64,000 nt of DNA from a bacterium (GTDB lineage Bacteria > Myxococcota_A > UBA9160 > SZUA-336): positions 1 to 64,000 of the forward strand of contig JAAELY010000259.1 in the NCBI GenBank assembly GCA_024226335.1, read 5' to 3'. Below are positions 32,912 through 42,169 of the stretch, in pieces. Below the pieces are notes generated by a model, which worked only from the letters and a program-made list of their open reading frames with translations, had not been told where the DNA came from and did not search any database. Numbering within the stretch: the first letter of the stretch is position 1; each line of letters opens with the position of its first letter. A program made the position numbers and the translations under genes.

Positions 32912-33874
32912 TCAATCGAGATTCTCCGCACCCCGCGAAGAATCGTCCAGGCGCAGCCAGGCGAGCGTCGCACCCCAGCCACCGCGTTGGGGTGGCGCGT
33001 CTTCGTAGCGTTTCACGCGTGGATGCGCGGCGAGAATTCCCTGAACTCGCTCGCGTTGTATCCCCTTACCTTTGCCGTGGATGAGCCGCACCTCGGCAAA
33101 GCCTGCATCAGCGGCGGCCTCGAGGTATGCCTCGACTACCTTGGGGATCTCTCGTGGGCGAAACGTATGCAGATCGATCGCCTGTTCGATTGGCATCTCG
33201 ACGGGTTCATCTTCCACCCAATCGTCTTCTTCTCCGTCCGGTTCCGATTCGGTTGAGTCCTTCGCGGGGCGATCAGACTCTTGGCGTCGGAAGCGGCCAA
33301 AACGAGTCGCGAACAAGCCTGCGAGAATACCGGTGTAGATCAACGGTACGAAATTGTCGGCCTTCACGAGCCATAGGTAATGGGCAGCAGCGGCGGCGCC
33401 CGCGACATAGGCCAGTCGGTGCAGAATCTCCCAGCGCCGACCCAGGTATCTGATCCACGCGCGCGTCGATGTGATTGCGAGAGGGAGCATGCAGAGAAAT
33501 GCGGTGAATCCGGCCAGAACGAATCTCCGCTCCAGCACGTCTTCGATCAAGGCATCCCATTCAAAGAAGAGATCCAGGCCGACATAGGTGCTCAGGTGCA
33601 GAGACGCGTAGAAGAAGGCGAATAGGCCAAACGTCCGACGGTACGGCGCCAGATACTGCCAGGCCAGGATCACCCGAATCGGCGTGATTGCGAGCACCAA
33701 CCAGAGGAAGCGTAGTGCCCAATCGCCAGTTTCATGAGTGATCTCTTCGATCGGGTTGGCGCCGAGTTCATCAAAGGATGCGCGGACCGCGAGAACGAGG
33801 AGCGGAAGCAGGCCGAAGAAAACCACGGCCGCGTGAACTGGAGAAACTCGCTTTCGTCTAGTGGTCTGGCTCAC
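32912..33874 (-). CDS. msrQ: MsrQ heme membrane subunit fused to a C-terminal Smr domain
   Basis: 320 aa. Residues 1-200 are MsrQ/YedZ: about six helices with heme-ligand candidates in FYASLHLSTYVG, ILHRLAYVAG and AAHYLWLV, at the positions of E. coli His91, His151 and His164. After an acidic linker (residues about 205-230), residues 233-310 form an Smr domain: AIDLHTFRPREIPKVVEAYL and LIHGKGKGIQRERVQ. MsrQ passes quinone electrons to MsrP. The Smr domain usually binds or cuts nucleic acid, and its link to MsrQ is unexpected. msrP ends 18 bp upstream on the same strand. Confidence 0.87.
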   Translation of the reverse strand: MSQTTRRKRVSPVHAAVVFFGLLPLLVLAVRASFDELGANPIEEITHETGDWALRFLWLVLAITPIRVILAWQYLAPYRRTFGLFAFFYASLHLSTYVGLDLFFEWDALIEDVLERRFVLAGFTAFLCMLPLAITSTRAWIRYLGRRWEILHRLAYVAGAAAAAHYLWLVKADNFVPLIYTGILAGLFATRFGRFRRQESDRPAKDSTESEPDGEEDDWVEDEPVEMPIEQAIDLHTFRPREIPKVVEAYLEAAADAGFAEVRLIHGKGKGIQRERVQGILAAHPRVKRYEDAPPQRGGWGATLAWLRLDDSSRGAENLD

Positions 33875-33892
33875 GAGTTTCCAGTACGGGGG

Positions 33893-34888
33893 TCAGTAGA
33901 ACCTCGAAAGGTTCATACCGCTGTACAGATGTGCGACCTGCTCTCCGTATCCATTGAACGGAAGGGTCTTTCGCTTGCGGAACTCACCAATTCGACGCTC
34001 CCGCTTCTGGCTCCAGCGGGGATGATCAACTTCGGGATTTACGTTTGAGTAGAAACCGTACTCCTTCGGCGAAGACACGTTCCAGGAGGTCTGGGGTTGA
34101 GTCTCCATCAGCTTGATGCTGACGATCGACTTGATGCTCTTGAAGCCGTACTTCCAGGGAACGACCAGACGCAGTGGAGCGCCATTTTGATTGGGTAGTT
34201 CGCGCCCAAACATCCCCACCGCCAGGAATGCGAGCGGATTCATGGCTTCGTCGATACGAAGACCTTCGCGGTAGGGCCAGTCGAGCACCTTGCGACTCAA
34301 GGCTGGCATCTGTTCGGGATCACTGAGGGTACGAAACTCGACGAATCGGGCTTCGGGAGCGGGTTCGAGTCGCTTCAAGACCTCGGCCAGCGGAATACCC
34401 ACCCATGGAATGACCATCGACCAGGCTTCCACACAGCGCAGACGATAGGTCCTTTCCTCCAACGCGTGTGGTTTCAGAAGGTCTTCGAGCGGAATCGACC
34501 CTGGCTTCTTGAGCATTCCTTCGATGCTCACCGACCAGGGCCTGGTGAGCATCCCTCCGGCGTATTGGACGGGATCAGCCTTCTCGCTGCCGAACTCGTA
34601 GTAGTTGTTGTAGCTGCTCGCGTCCTGGAAATCGGTGAGTTCCTCTTCCGTTCCAAAGACACCCTTCGGCAGGTCCCCGTAGACTGCCGTGGAGGCGGTG
34701 TCTTTCCCGGCAGGAGATGAAGCATCTTCCGCTGCGCTACATCCGGGTAGCCATGTGATGCCCGCGAGCATGCCGGTAGCGGCGGCGCCCCTTTTCAGGA
34801 AATCTCGGCGACGCAGGTAGAGAGCTTCGTCGGTGATCTCACCCGAGGGAAGTTCCCAAGGGCGACGAAATCGAACTACTACGGACAT
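33893..34888 (-). CDS. msrP: Periplasmic methionine sulfoxide reductase, molybdopterin subunit
   Basis: 331 aa from ATG 34888 (AGGAAGG 6 nt upstream); a longer open frame upstream is not coding. Tat signal [14 protein letters not shown] leads to an apparent second lipobox-like stretch ([10 protein letters not shown]), so the mature protein may be lipid-anchored. The molybdenum-ligand Cys is in [20 protein letters not shown], nearly identical to E. coli MsrP. It repairs oxidised methionine in envelope proteins with electrons from the MsrQ-Smr fusion encoded next. Confidence 0.94.
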   Translation of the reverse strand: MSVVVRFRRPWELPSGEITDEALYLRRRDFLKRGAAATGMLAGITWLPGCSAAEDASSPAGKDTASTAVYGDLPKGVFGTEEELTDFQDASSYNNYYEFGSEKADPVQYAGGMLTRPWSVSIEGMLKKPGSIPLEDLLKPHALEERTYRLRCVEAWSMVIPWVGIPLAEVLKRLEPAPEARFVEFRTLSDPEQMPALSRKVLDWPYREGLRIDEAMNPLAFLAVGMFGRELPNQNGAPLRLVVPWKYGFKSIKSIVSIKLMETQPQTSWNVSSPKEYGFYSNVNPEVDHPRWSQKRERRIGEFRKRKTLPFNGYGEQVAHLYSGMNLSRFY

Positions 34889-35058
34889 TGGGCCTTCCTG
34901 TACCGGTTCCATCCCGGCTATATGGGGTCTCCCGGGCAAGTCTGCAGACTCGAGCATGGAGTTTGTGACCCGCCCACGTCCCCAGCGATGCACGTGTCGC
35001 TCGAGAACGACGAGTGTACCCCAGTTGCAAGTGCGTGACCGGCGGGAACCGACAACTC

Positions 35059-35253
35059 CTACGGCTTGAAGCCAGTAGAGAACCTTCCCGTGCAACTGGC
35101 GAGCTGAACAAAACCCTCCTCCGTTTGTGCTCGTGCAAACAACGATTGGAGCTCTTCAATGACGACATGCGACAGATCGTCCGCCTTACCGTCGGCAATA
35201 CGAAGCACCGCAATCTCATGATCGAATTCACCGGACAGCGCCTTTGTTGGCAT
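35059..35253 (-). pseudogene. N-terminal remnant of an enoyl-CoA hydratase/isomerase
   Basis: 64 codons from ATG 35253, with GGAG 9 nt upstream, ending in TAG at 35059. It reads EFDHEIAVLRIADGKADDLS then [13 protein letters not shown], which matches the crotonase start (VAVLRLDDGKANALS ... GRFSAGFDL). A normal crotonase has about 250 residues; here the frame stops right after the first active-site region and no continuation is found in the next 170 bp. It is therefore a decayed fragment with an apparently intact initiation site. The remaining 34889-35058 stretch shows no gene. Confidence 0.6.
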
Positions 35254-35370
35254 TAGTCTGACTCCTTCACGTATTGAAGGCAGCACGCGCGCAGCTTGAT
35301 CGGAAACGTGTGCTCCACACCTCGGTCTTTCTCAAGTCCTGCAGTCGGCAGGTCGAATTTCGAGATACAA

Positions 35371-36423
35371 ATGGCCTCCAATTTCGCGTCGACTACGACA
35401 GCGCGTGTGCTACGACACGCGCGCTTGTTCGCGCAGAAGCACTCGTTGCCGCTGTTCAGGCAGAAGCACCAAGAGCAGAGCGTGACTGGTGTTTGCCTTT
35501 TCAGCGATGGATTCGGAATCGCACGTGTATCTCGTGATGAAGACGGGGTACCCATTCTCGAGGCCTGCGAGTATCGGGAACATCAGAATCCAGATGAGAT
35601 CCCAAATGCTCTGAGCGAGGTCGTGGGCGAACTCGGCCTGCGAGGCAGCGAGTGCGTGTGTATTCCCAAGCCAGGCACCTATACAGTTCGCCAGATTGAA
35701 CGACCCAAGGTGGAGCCGGCAGAACTGCGGGATGCAGCTCGTTGGGCGATCGCCGATTTGATCGACTTCAACGCCGCGGACGCCGTAATTGATACGTTTG
35801 ACATCCCGGCGTGCGAAACTCGCAAAAACGCTCCAGAGCGCTTGTACGTCGTAGCGGCTCGCAAGATGGACATCGACTCGGCGGCGACCACGATTCGGCG
35901 TGCTGGACTCGAACTCAAAGCGATTGACATCACCGAACTCGCGTTGAACAACGTCGCCGCCCTTCTCCCAGAAGACGAACCCGGAGTCGCGCTGATGTAC
36001 CTGTCAACAGATCCCGGACTGATCGGTGTGACGCGAAATGGCGCGCTGCTGCTCACGCGGAGCATCGAAGCCGATCCACTGGCCATCGAGGATCTTTCCA
36101 CCCACGAACTCGACGAAATCAAGGCAGACCCATCAGCGGAAGGCCAGCAGGTCCTGGAGGGCTTCCTCCTGGAAGCTCAGCGATCTCTTGACTACGTCGA
36201 GCACCAGCTCGGCCAGCCGGTGATTCCCAATCTGGCGATCGCACCTCTCGAGTGGCCGACACCGGCTCTGCCCGAATTCCTGTCTCAAAACCTATTCTCG
36301 ACCGAGGTGAGCTGCCTGGACGTAAACGACCTGCTCACATGTCGGAATAAGGTCGGACCTACCGCACAGGCGCGCAGCCTACCCGCCATCGGAGCGGCCC
36401 TGCGCGTAGATGAGGACGGGTGA
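35371..36423 (+). CDS. mshI: MshI/PilM-like pilus inner-membrane assembly protein
   Basis: 350 aa from ATG 35371; TTG 35446 (LPLFRQKHQEQSVTGVCLF) is an alternative that fits the usual MshI start better. The actin-like fold of PilM is visible in VTGVCLFSDGFGIARVS, RDAARWAIADLIDF and LYVVAARKMDIDSAATTIRR. It should bind the N-terminal tail of the PilN-like protein encoded next. It is the first gene of the msh operon. The next gene starts within its stop codon (TGATG). Confidence 0.8.
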   Translation: MASNFASTTTARVLRHARLFAQKHSLPLFRQKHQEQSVTGVCLFSDGFGIARVSRDEDGVPILEACEYREHQNPDEIPNALSEVVGELGLRGSECVCIPKPGTYTVRQIERPKVEPAELRDAARWAIADLIDFNAADAVIDTFDIPACETRKNAPERLYVVAARKMDIDSAATTIRRAGLELKAIDITELALNNVAALLPEDEPGVALMYLSTDPGLIGVTRNGALLLTRSIEADPLAIEDLSTHELDEIKADPSAEGQQVLEGFLLEAQRSLDYVEHQLGQPVIPNLAIAPLEWPTPALPEFLSQNLFSTEVSCLDVNDLLTCRNKVGPTAQARSLPAIGAALRVDEDG

Positions 36424-37025
36424 TGCAGCAAGTCAACCTGTTTCAAGCCTCGTATCGCTGGGAAGAAGACGCACTTCCTTCCGAACAGATTCTCAAGATC
36501 GTCGGCACTGCAGCCGCGTTGGCGCTCCTTTTGTACGGGGTAGCCTGGCTGCGTTCCTCGGGATTCACCGGGGAACTCGGGGCACAGCTGGAGCACATGC
36601 GCCAGCTGAATTCGCAGATGATCGATTCTTCAGAAAGAGTTGCGAGCCGCGTAGAAGACAGGACGCTATCGGGCCGCGTGGCAGAACTGCGGGAACGCTT
36701 GAACGCCAAGAAACGCCTGCTCTCGGCGTTGTCTGGCCGAGGCGAGGGCAACTCCGAGGGATTCTCCTCGTATCTTGCCGGTCTGGCTCATCGCAAGGTC
36801 GACGGTGTCTGGTTGCGCTCGATCCATCTTGGGAAAGGTGGCGATAGCCTCAAGGTAGTCGGGAGCGCGCTCGCTCCGGAAGGCGTTGCCGAACTACTCG
36901 ATCAACTCGGCAATGAGCGTTCCTTTGATGGTCGTCAATTCCGAACCTTCAAGATGAAGACCTCGGACGAGCGCCTCGGTGCGATCGACTTCGTGATCGC
37001 GACAGAAGCGGAGAACCCATCATGA
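36423..37025 (+). CDS. PilN/MshI2-like pilus assembly protein
   Basis: 200 aa from ATG 36423, overlapping the mshI stop (TGATG). The N-terminal MQQVNLFQASYRWEEDALPS contains the conserved NLF motif that docks into PilM/MshI. One membrane helix follows (IVGTAAALALLLYGVAWL), then a coiled-coil stretch (ELGAQLEHMRQLNSQMIDSS) and a small periplasmic ferredoxin-like domain. It probably pairs with the MshJ/PilO-like protein next door. Confidence 0.85.
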   Translation: MQQVNLFQASYRWEEDALPSEQILKIVGTAAALALLLYGVAWLRSSGFTGELGAQLEHMRQLNSQMIDSSERVASRVEDRTLSGRVAELRERLNAKKRLLSALSGRGEGNSEGFSSYLAGLAHRKVDGVWLRSIHLGKGGDSLKVVGSALAPEGVAELLDQLGNERSFDGRQFRTFKMKTSDERLGAIDFVIATEAENPS

Positions 37026-37687
37026 TCGATCGAGTACGGGAGTTCATGGCTCTGCTCGATGAACGTTCGTCTCGTGAACGCTTCATGATCTGCCTGACTT
37101 TGCTGGCGACTGTCTTCGTGGTCTGGAACTCGTTCTTGATGAACCCACTCGAACAGCGGAAATCCGACGCTGCCGAGAAACTCGAAGCCAACAAGGAGAC
37201 AGTCGCGCGACTCGAGGAAGAGGCCGCGGCGATCGAGTCCAAGCTCAAACTCGATCCAAACGAGCTCAATCGGGTGGCGAAGACGAACCTCGAGCGGGAA
37301 ATCCGGCGAGCCGACGAAGAGATCAGCGATGAAACGGCTGACCTGATTCCTCCCAATGAGATGGTGCAGGCCCTGCGCGCACTACTTGATGGAAGGAAGG
37401 ATCTGGAACTCGTGCGAATGGAGGCACTCACTCCAGCTCCGCTGTACAGCCGCTCCGAAAAGACCAAGAAGGCGGTGGATGTACAGGCCCAGGTATGGCT
37501 GCACTCTGTCGAACTCGAATTCGAAGGCAGCTACTTGAGTGCGCTCCGCTATGTGCGTGCGATCGAATCGATGGAATGGAACCTGCTCTGGGACCGGCTC
37601 GAGTACACGGTAATCGAGTACCCGCGTGGCCGCATCAGCCTGCGCGTTCAGTCCGTGAGCACGGAGGAGGGCTGGATCGGTGCGTAA
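37022..37687 (+). CDS. mshJ: MshJ/PilO-like pilus assembly protein
   Basis: 221 aa, overlapping the PilN-like gene by 4 bp (ATGA). A short cytosolic N-terminus (MIDRVREFMALLDERSSRER) leads to one membrane helix (FMICLTLLATVFVVWNSFLM). A long coiled coil follows (RKSDAAEKLEANKETVARLE, about residues 45-85), then a PilO-like domain (LELEFEGSYLSALRYVRAIE). It should form a heterodimer with the PilN-like protein and align the pilus machine with the secretin. Confidence 0.85.
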   Translation: MIDRVREFMALLDERSSRERFMICLTLLATVFVVWNSFLMNPLEQRKSDAAEKLEANKETVARLEEEAAAIESKLKLDPNELNRVAKTNLEREIRRADEEISDETADLIPPNEMVQALRALLDGRKDLELVRMEALTPAPLYSRSEKTKKAVDVQAQVWLHSVELEFEGSYLSALRYVRAIESMEWNLLWDRLEYTVIEYPRGRISLRVQSVSTEEGWIGA

Positions 37688-38054
37688 ACTCTACGTGACC
37701 CGCATTGCAAGTGGGTTTTTCCTGATGTTCATATTCTGCGGAAGCGAGTTCGCACGCGCCGCGGAAGAACTGATCGATCCGACGCGCCCACCGCTGTACT
37801 CAGCGAAGCCCGGTTATGACGAAATTGAGGATTCCGATGCGCTGTTTCTGAGCGCGATCCTGATCTCGGAAGAGAGGCGAATCGCGATCATCAACGGCAA
37901 AGTGGTCCGCAAGGGTGACCTGATTGCCGGATCGCGCATCCTCACTATTGGACCTTGGGGTGTAACTCTCGATGGTGTCGACGGCCAGCCGCTCGAACTC
38001 CGCTTGAGTCGGCGGATCATGATGTCCGCTGGCCCCCCTCCGGAGAAACCATGA
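37680..38054 (+). CDS. mshK: MshK/PilP-like periplasmic protein
   Basis: 124 aa. Signal peptide or anchor at residues 5-25 ([20 protein letters not shown]). The mature part begins with the MshK hallmark [10 protein letters not shown], followed by [20 protein letters not shown], a small HR-like beta domain similar to GspC/PilP. It should link the inner-membrane PilNO-like complex to the MshL secretin. It overlaps mshJ by 8 bp and mshL by 4 bp. Confidence 0.85.
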   Translation: MRKLYVTRIASGFFLMFIFCGSEFARAAEELIDPTRPPLYSAKPGYDEIEDSDALFLSAILISEERRIAIINGKVVRKGDLIAGSRILTIGPWGVTLDGVDGQPLELRLSRRIMMSAGPPPEKP

Positions 38055-39802
38055 TTCTGCGCAAGACTACTGCAGCTGCCGCTTCTGGCCTGTTGTTTCT
38101 GGCCGGTTGCATGACCTCATCTGATCCGGTCAATGGACCGGCTCCAGTTTCGGCTGCATCGGACACCAGCGAATCTGATGATGCGATCAGCCGCGCCTTG
38201 TGGGACGCCATCTCGGCAGCAGATCAGGCGATGCAGTTGGATTCGGCGGATGAGTCGAAGCAAGAGACCGGCGAAATGTCTGTAAACCCGTCGAATCGGA
38301 GTTCGCAACAGCGCTTCGACATCGCCGTAAATGACATACCCGCCCATGACTTCTTTCTGGGACTGGTCGAGGGAACCAACTACAACGTGATCGTTCACCC
38401 GGCGGTCGATGGCACAATCTCCCTCGCTCTGCGCAACGTCACGATCGAAGACGTCCTCGACGCGACTCACGACGCGTACGGTTACTCGTATAGCAAGACC
38501 GACTACGGCTACCACATCCGCCCGCGAGGGCTTCAGACACGCATCTACCAGGTGAACTACCTGGATGTGAAGCGCACCGGCCAGTCGCAGACGCGCGTCA
38601 GTTCGGGTCAGATGAGTGAGGGGGGTGGCTCTGACTCGAGTAGCTCAGGGACGGGTTCGTCGAGTGGGTCGAGTTCGCCTACTTCCGGAAGTAGCGTATC
38701 GACAGATACGCTCGCCGATTTCTGGAATAGCATATCGGCGAGCATCAAGAGCCTTGTTGGTTCGGCTGAAGGTCGAAGCGTCGTCACGAACCCGAATACG
38801 GGTCTGGTGATCGTACACGCCCTCCCAGAAGAACATCGTACCGTTGCCGATTTCATCGAGCGAGTCGAAGGGAACCTACACCGCCAGGTGATCCTCGAAG
38901 CCAAGATTCTCGAGGTTTCACTGACCGACGGCTTCCAGTCGGGAATCAACTGGTCCTATCTGCTCAGACTGCGCGGTGCCAACTCTGCAATCGCCAGCCA
39001 GATCGGCGGAGGTTCGATCCTGAGCGGAACCGCATCCGGGATCAGCGGAAACTCGGGCACGCTCGACCCGACCGCCCTGAGTCCAATCACAGGCAGCGAG
39101 GCACAAGCTTTCGGAGGCGTGTTCTCTCTGGGCGTTGATCTGGAAGACTTTGCAGCTTTCATCGAACTGCTGGAGACACAAGGCGACGTGCGCACGCTGT
39201 CGAGTCCTCGCGTCTCGACTGTCAACAACCAGAAAGCGGTCATCAAGGTCGGTTCTGATGAGTTCTTCGTAACCGATGTATCGAGCACGACCGTCACCGG
39301 TACGACGACGACCACGACCCCTGACATCACACTCACACCGTTCTTCTCCGGGATCGCACTCGATGTGACGCCGCAGATCAGCGAGCAAAACGAGATCATC
39401 TTGCACATTCATCCGTCGATCAGCGAAGTCACTGATCAGACCAAGAACATCACCGTGGGCGGAGTAAGCCAGTCGCTTCCCATGGCGCTGAGCACGATCC
39501 GCGAGTCAGACAGCATCGTGCGAGCGCAGAGCGGTCAGGTGATCGTGATCGGCGGTCTGATGCAAGACATCGCCAGACACGACCACGCAGGCACTCCTTG
39601 GATTTCGCGAATCCCGTTGCTCGGATTCTTGTTCCGGCATCAGGAGGAACTCGACAAGAAGACCGAGCTCGTGATCCTCCTGCGCGTATCGACCGTCGGT
39701 ACCGGCACGTGGAAGCAGGAACTCGAATCCACCCGGTCTCGCATTGGCTCGATAAGCCCCGACCACATCCCACATGAACCAGTGATGGAGCCGGCGAACT
39801 GA
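38051..39802 (+). CDS. mshL: MshL secretin (outer-membrane pilus pore), lipoprotein
   Basis: 583 aa from ATG 38051 (ATGA overlap with mshK). Signal sequence ends in the lipobox FLAGC. Residues about 80-160 form the secretin/TonB short N-domain ([20 protein letters not shown]). A long Ser-rich linker ([20 protein letters not shown]) follows, then an N1-type domain ([20 protein letters not shown]). The secretin core includes [19 protein letters not shown] and [20 protein letters not shown]. It forms the multimeric channel through which the pilus leaves the cell. Confidence 0.93.
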   Translation: MILRKTTAAAASGLLFLAGCMTSSDPVNGPAPVSAASDTSESDDAISRALWDAISAADQAMQLDSADESKQETGEMSVNPSNRSSQQRFDIAVNDIPAHDFFLGLVEGTNYNVIVHPAVDGTISLALRNVTIEDVLDATHDAYGYSYSKTDYGYHIRPRGLQTRIYQVNYLDVKRTGQSQTRVSSGQMSEGGGSDSSSSGTGSSSGSSSPTSGSSVSTDTLADFWNSISASIKSLVGSAEGRSVVTNPNTGLVIVHALPEEHRTVADFIERVEGNLHRQVILEAKILEVSLTDGFQSGINWSYLLRLRGANSAIASQIGGGSILSGTASGISGNSGTLDPTALSPITGSEAQAFGGVFSLGVDLEDFAAFIELLETQGDVRTLSSPRVSTVNNQKAVIKVGSDEFFVTDVSSTTVTGTTTTTTPDITLTPFFSGIALDVTPQISEQNEIILHIHPSISEVTDQTKNITVGGVSQSLPMALSTIRESDSIVRAQSGQVIVIGGLMQDIARHDHAGTPWISRIPLLGFLFRHQEELDKKTELVILLRVSTVGTGTWKQELESTRSRIGSISPDHIPHEPVMEPAN

Positions 39803-39827
39803 CGCTCCGGTTTCCGAGGACTCCCGC

Positions 39828-40685
39828 ATGTATCTGGAACACTTCGGCCTGAAGCAACTGCCATTCGCACTCACTCCCAATACGGGATTCATGTGGAAGG
39901 ATGGCGGGCACCGCGAAGCCTTGAACGTGATGATGGTCGCACTGCGCAGCGGTGAAGGCTTCGTCAAGATCGTAGGCGAAGTCGGCACCGGCAAGAGCCT
40001 TCTGTGTCGCGCGCTGCTCAACCAGCTGGGAGACGACTTCGTAACGGCCTATATCCCCGATCCCTTCTTGACTCCCCTTGGCGTGCGCCTCGCCGTTGCA
40101 GAGGAACTCGGCTTGAAACCGAAGCCCGACGCAAAAGGCCACCTTCTGATGAAGGCGATTACCCGGCGCTTGCTCAGCCTGCGCGGTGCCGGAAAGCGGG
40201 TCGTGATCGTCGTCGACGAAGCACAGGCCCTGCCGATGGAGAGCCTGGAGGCGCTTCGCTTGTTGACAAACATCGAGACGGAGACGACCAAGCTGCTACA
40301 GGTGGTTCTCCTCGGTCAGCCGGAACTCGACGAACTTCTGAATCGAAAGGAATTGCGCCAGCTCAAGCAGCGCATCGCCTTCTCTCACCGCCTCACCCCG
40401 GTGGACCCTCTTGGACTGAAGGCCTACGTCGGGCATCGCCTGCGCGCTGCAGGGCGCAACGCGCCCGGTCTTTTCGAACCCACCGCTCTTGTGGAACTCC
40501 ATCGCGCAACCGGGGGAGTACCGCGTCTGGTCAACATCCTGTGCCATAAGGCGCTGATGCTCGCGTATGGACGCGGCGAAAACCGCGTTTCGCGCGCACA
40601 CGTGCGTCTGGCTGCGAACGACACAGAGGGTACGCGTCGTACCTGGCTTCAGAGCCTCGGCACATTGAGGGGCCGACGCGCATGA
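39828..40685 (+). CDS. mshM: MshM/ExeA-like AAA ATPase
   Basis: 285 aa. YLEHFGLKQLPFALTPNTGF is the family start. Walker A is GEVGTGKSLLCRAL near residue 47. Walker B is VVIVVDEAQALP near 126. RLVNILCHKALMLAYGRGE is the C-terminal winged-helix-like segment. ExeA-type proteins help secretin placement through the peptidoglycan, but no peptidoglycan-binding tail is present here. It lies 25 bp after mshL and overlaps mshN by 4 bp. Confidence 0.9.
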   Translation: MYLEHFGLKQLPFALTPNTGFMWKDGGHREALNVMMVALRSGEGFVKIVGEVGTGKSLLCRALLNQLGDDFVTAYIPDPFLTPLGVRLAVAEELGLKPKPDAKGHLLMKAITRRLLSLRGAGKRVVIVVDEAQALPMESLEALRLLTNIETETTKLLQVVLLGQPELDELLNRKELRQLKQRIAFSHRLTPVDPLGLKAYVGHRLRAAGRNAPGLFEPTALVELHRATGGVPRLVNILCHKALMLAYGRGENRVSRAHVRLAANDTEGTRRTWLQSLGTLRGRRA

Positions 40686-42169
40686 GCGTGATCAACGACA
40701 TGCTTCGCGATCTGGAGAATCGGCGCGAAGAGATTCGGCCGATGGATCCGGGCGTTCTCGAAGGTCTGCGTTCGACGACCCCGCGCGAGAGTGAGCCCAC
40801 TGGCGGATCGCACTGGATGTCCGTGTTGTCGACCATCTGCATCGTCGGTACGACGATCCTTGGATTTGCACTCCTCGAACGGCGCATCGGCGACTCAGCG
40901 ATCATCTGGCAGTCCGCAGGCTCTCTACCCGCCGCCGCCGCAGAACCGAGCACGATACTGGTCAGGGAAGCAGCCTTGGCCCTGCTCGATGTCCCGCATC
41001 CAGAGCCTCATATGCAGGGGAGCTCCGGGACGATCCGGCCGAACATGAGCACGGCGATGCCACCCGCTCCCTGGGAAGAGGTTCGCCTGGTTGGAACTCA
41101 CCTGGAGCAAAGCGAAGAAAGAACGCAGCTCACATTCGAACTCTCCGCTGAAACCACGCATGTGGTCGAACGGGACGATGCAGACGACATCGAACTGGTA
41201 CTGCTCGATACTCGGCTCACCGACGCACCTGCCCAGCTAAAACTGGGTGGCACCCTTTTGCGTTCCGTGCATGTTTCAGGCGGGACAGAGGACGTGCGAA
41301 TCCTGCTCGAGCCAGCAGTTCCTGTGCGGGTACAGAGCACAATGGTTGCCGAGGCTGGTGCGGCACGACTCGTGCTGACCTTTGAGCCGTCACTGGAACA
41401 AGAAGCGGATGGCTTTCGCTCGCGAGACCCACTGGCTCGTTTCGAAATGGGCTACGAATCCTACGATGATGGCGAGTACGTGTCTGACGATGATTCGCCA
41501 TCGAGCAGACCGGAAACCTCGCAAAATCGATCGAATGAGGGAGTTCCAGCTTCTGACGGTTTCCGCAAGACAGCAGTCGCTATAGCGGAGCCTTCTCCGG
41601 CGGAACGCGCGTTTCTTCGAGCGGCCAAGCTGATCGCAGCGGGGATCGACGGCATCGGCGTTGAGAGTCTGCGCGAAGCGGCAGCCTACGACCCTATGCA
41701 CATCGGAGCACGAAATCTCTTGATCTCCACGCTGATCCGGCTCGACCGACTCGAAGAGGCCTCGGTGGAAATCGAGAAGGGGCGCGCGATCGCACCCGGG
41801 GATCCGAGCTTCGCAAAGCTCGAAGCTCGCTTGCTGATCGAGAGAGACGAACCCAGCAAGGCTCTTGCGGTCCTCGTCACATCACCGCCCGCCATCCTGA
41901 AAGATCCCGAGTATCACGCCATGATCGCGGCTCTGTATCAGCGCGCTGGAGACCACGTGCGTGCCGCGAATAGCTTCCGAAAGCTCCTTTCGTTGCGTGC
42001 AGATCGCGCACCGTGGTGGATGGGTCTCGGGATCTCGCTCGAAGGAGCGGGGCAGCCGAATGAGGCTCTGATCGCCTATCGCAACGCCGTGCGCCTTGGC
42101 AGCATGGGTGAGGAGTCTCTTGATTTCACGCGCGGGCGCATCGCGATGCTCGGCGAAGGGACTGGCTAG
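40682..42169 (+). CDS. mshN: MshN-like TPR protein
   Basis: 495 aa. It starts MSVINDMLRDLENRREEI, typical for MshN. One membrane helix (WMSVLSTICIVGTTILGFAL, residues about 40-60) follows. The middle holds an AMIN-like segment (THLEQSEERTQLTFELSAET, residues 135-240), then an acidic linker. TPR repeats at the C-terminus (LREAAAYDPMHIGARNLLIS, ALYQRAGDHVRAANSFRKLL) probably bind pilus components in the periplasm. The AMIN-like region suggests contact with cell wall or secretin. Confidence 0.83.
   Translation: MSVINDMLRDLENRREEIRPMDPGVLEGLRSTTPRESEPTGGSHWMSVLSTICIVGTTILGFALLERRIGDSAIIWQSAGSLPAAAAEPSTILVREAALALLDVPHPEPHMQGSSGTIRPNMSTAMPPAPWEEVRLVGTHLEQSEERTQLTFELSAETTHVVERDDADDIELVLLDTRLTDAPAQLKLGGTLLRSVHVSGGTEDVRILLEPAVPVRVQSTMVAEAGAARLVLTFEPSLEQEADGFRSRDPLARFEMGYESYDDGEYVSDDDSPSSRPETSQNRSNEGVPASDGFRKTAVAIAEPSPAERAFLRAAKLIAAGIDGIGVESLREAAAYDPMHIGARNLLISTLIRLDRLEEASVEIEKGRAIAPGDPSFAKLEARLLIERDEPSKALAVLVTSPPAILKDPEYHAMIAALYQRAGDHVRAANSFRKLLSLRADRAPWWMGLGISLEGAGQPNEALIAYRNAVRLGSMGEESLDFTRGRIAMLGEGTG

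Noticed and set aside
35253-35555. Minus-strand 100-codon frame over the mshI start
   Set aside because: Cys-rich, low-quality translation without a ribosome site. It covers the crotonase remnant start and the N-terminus of mshI.
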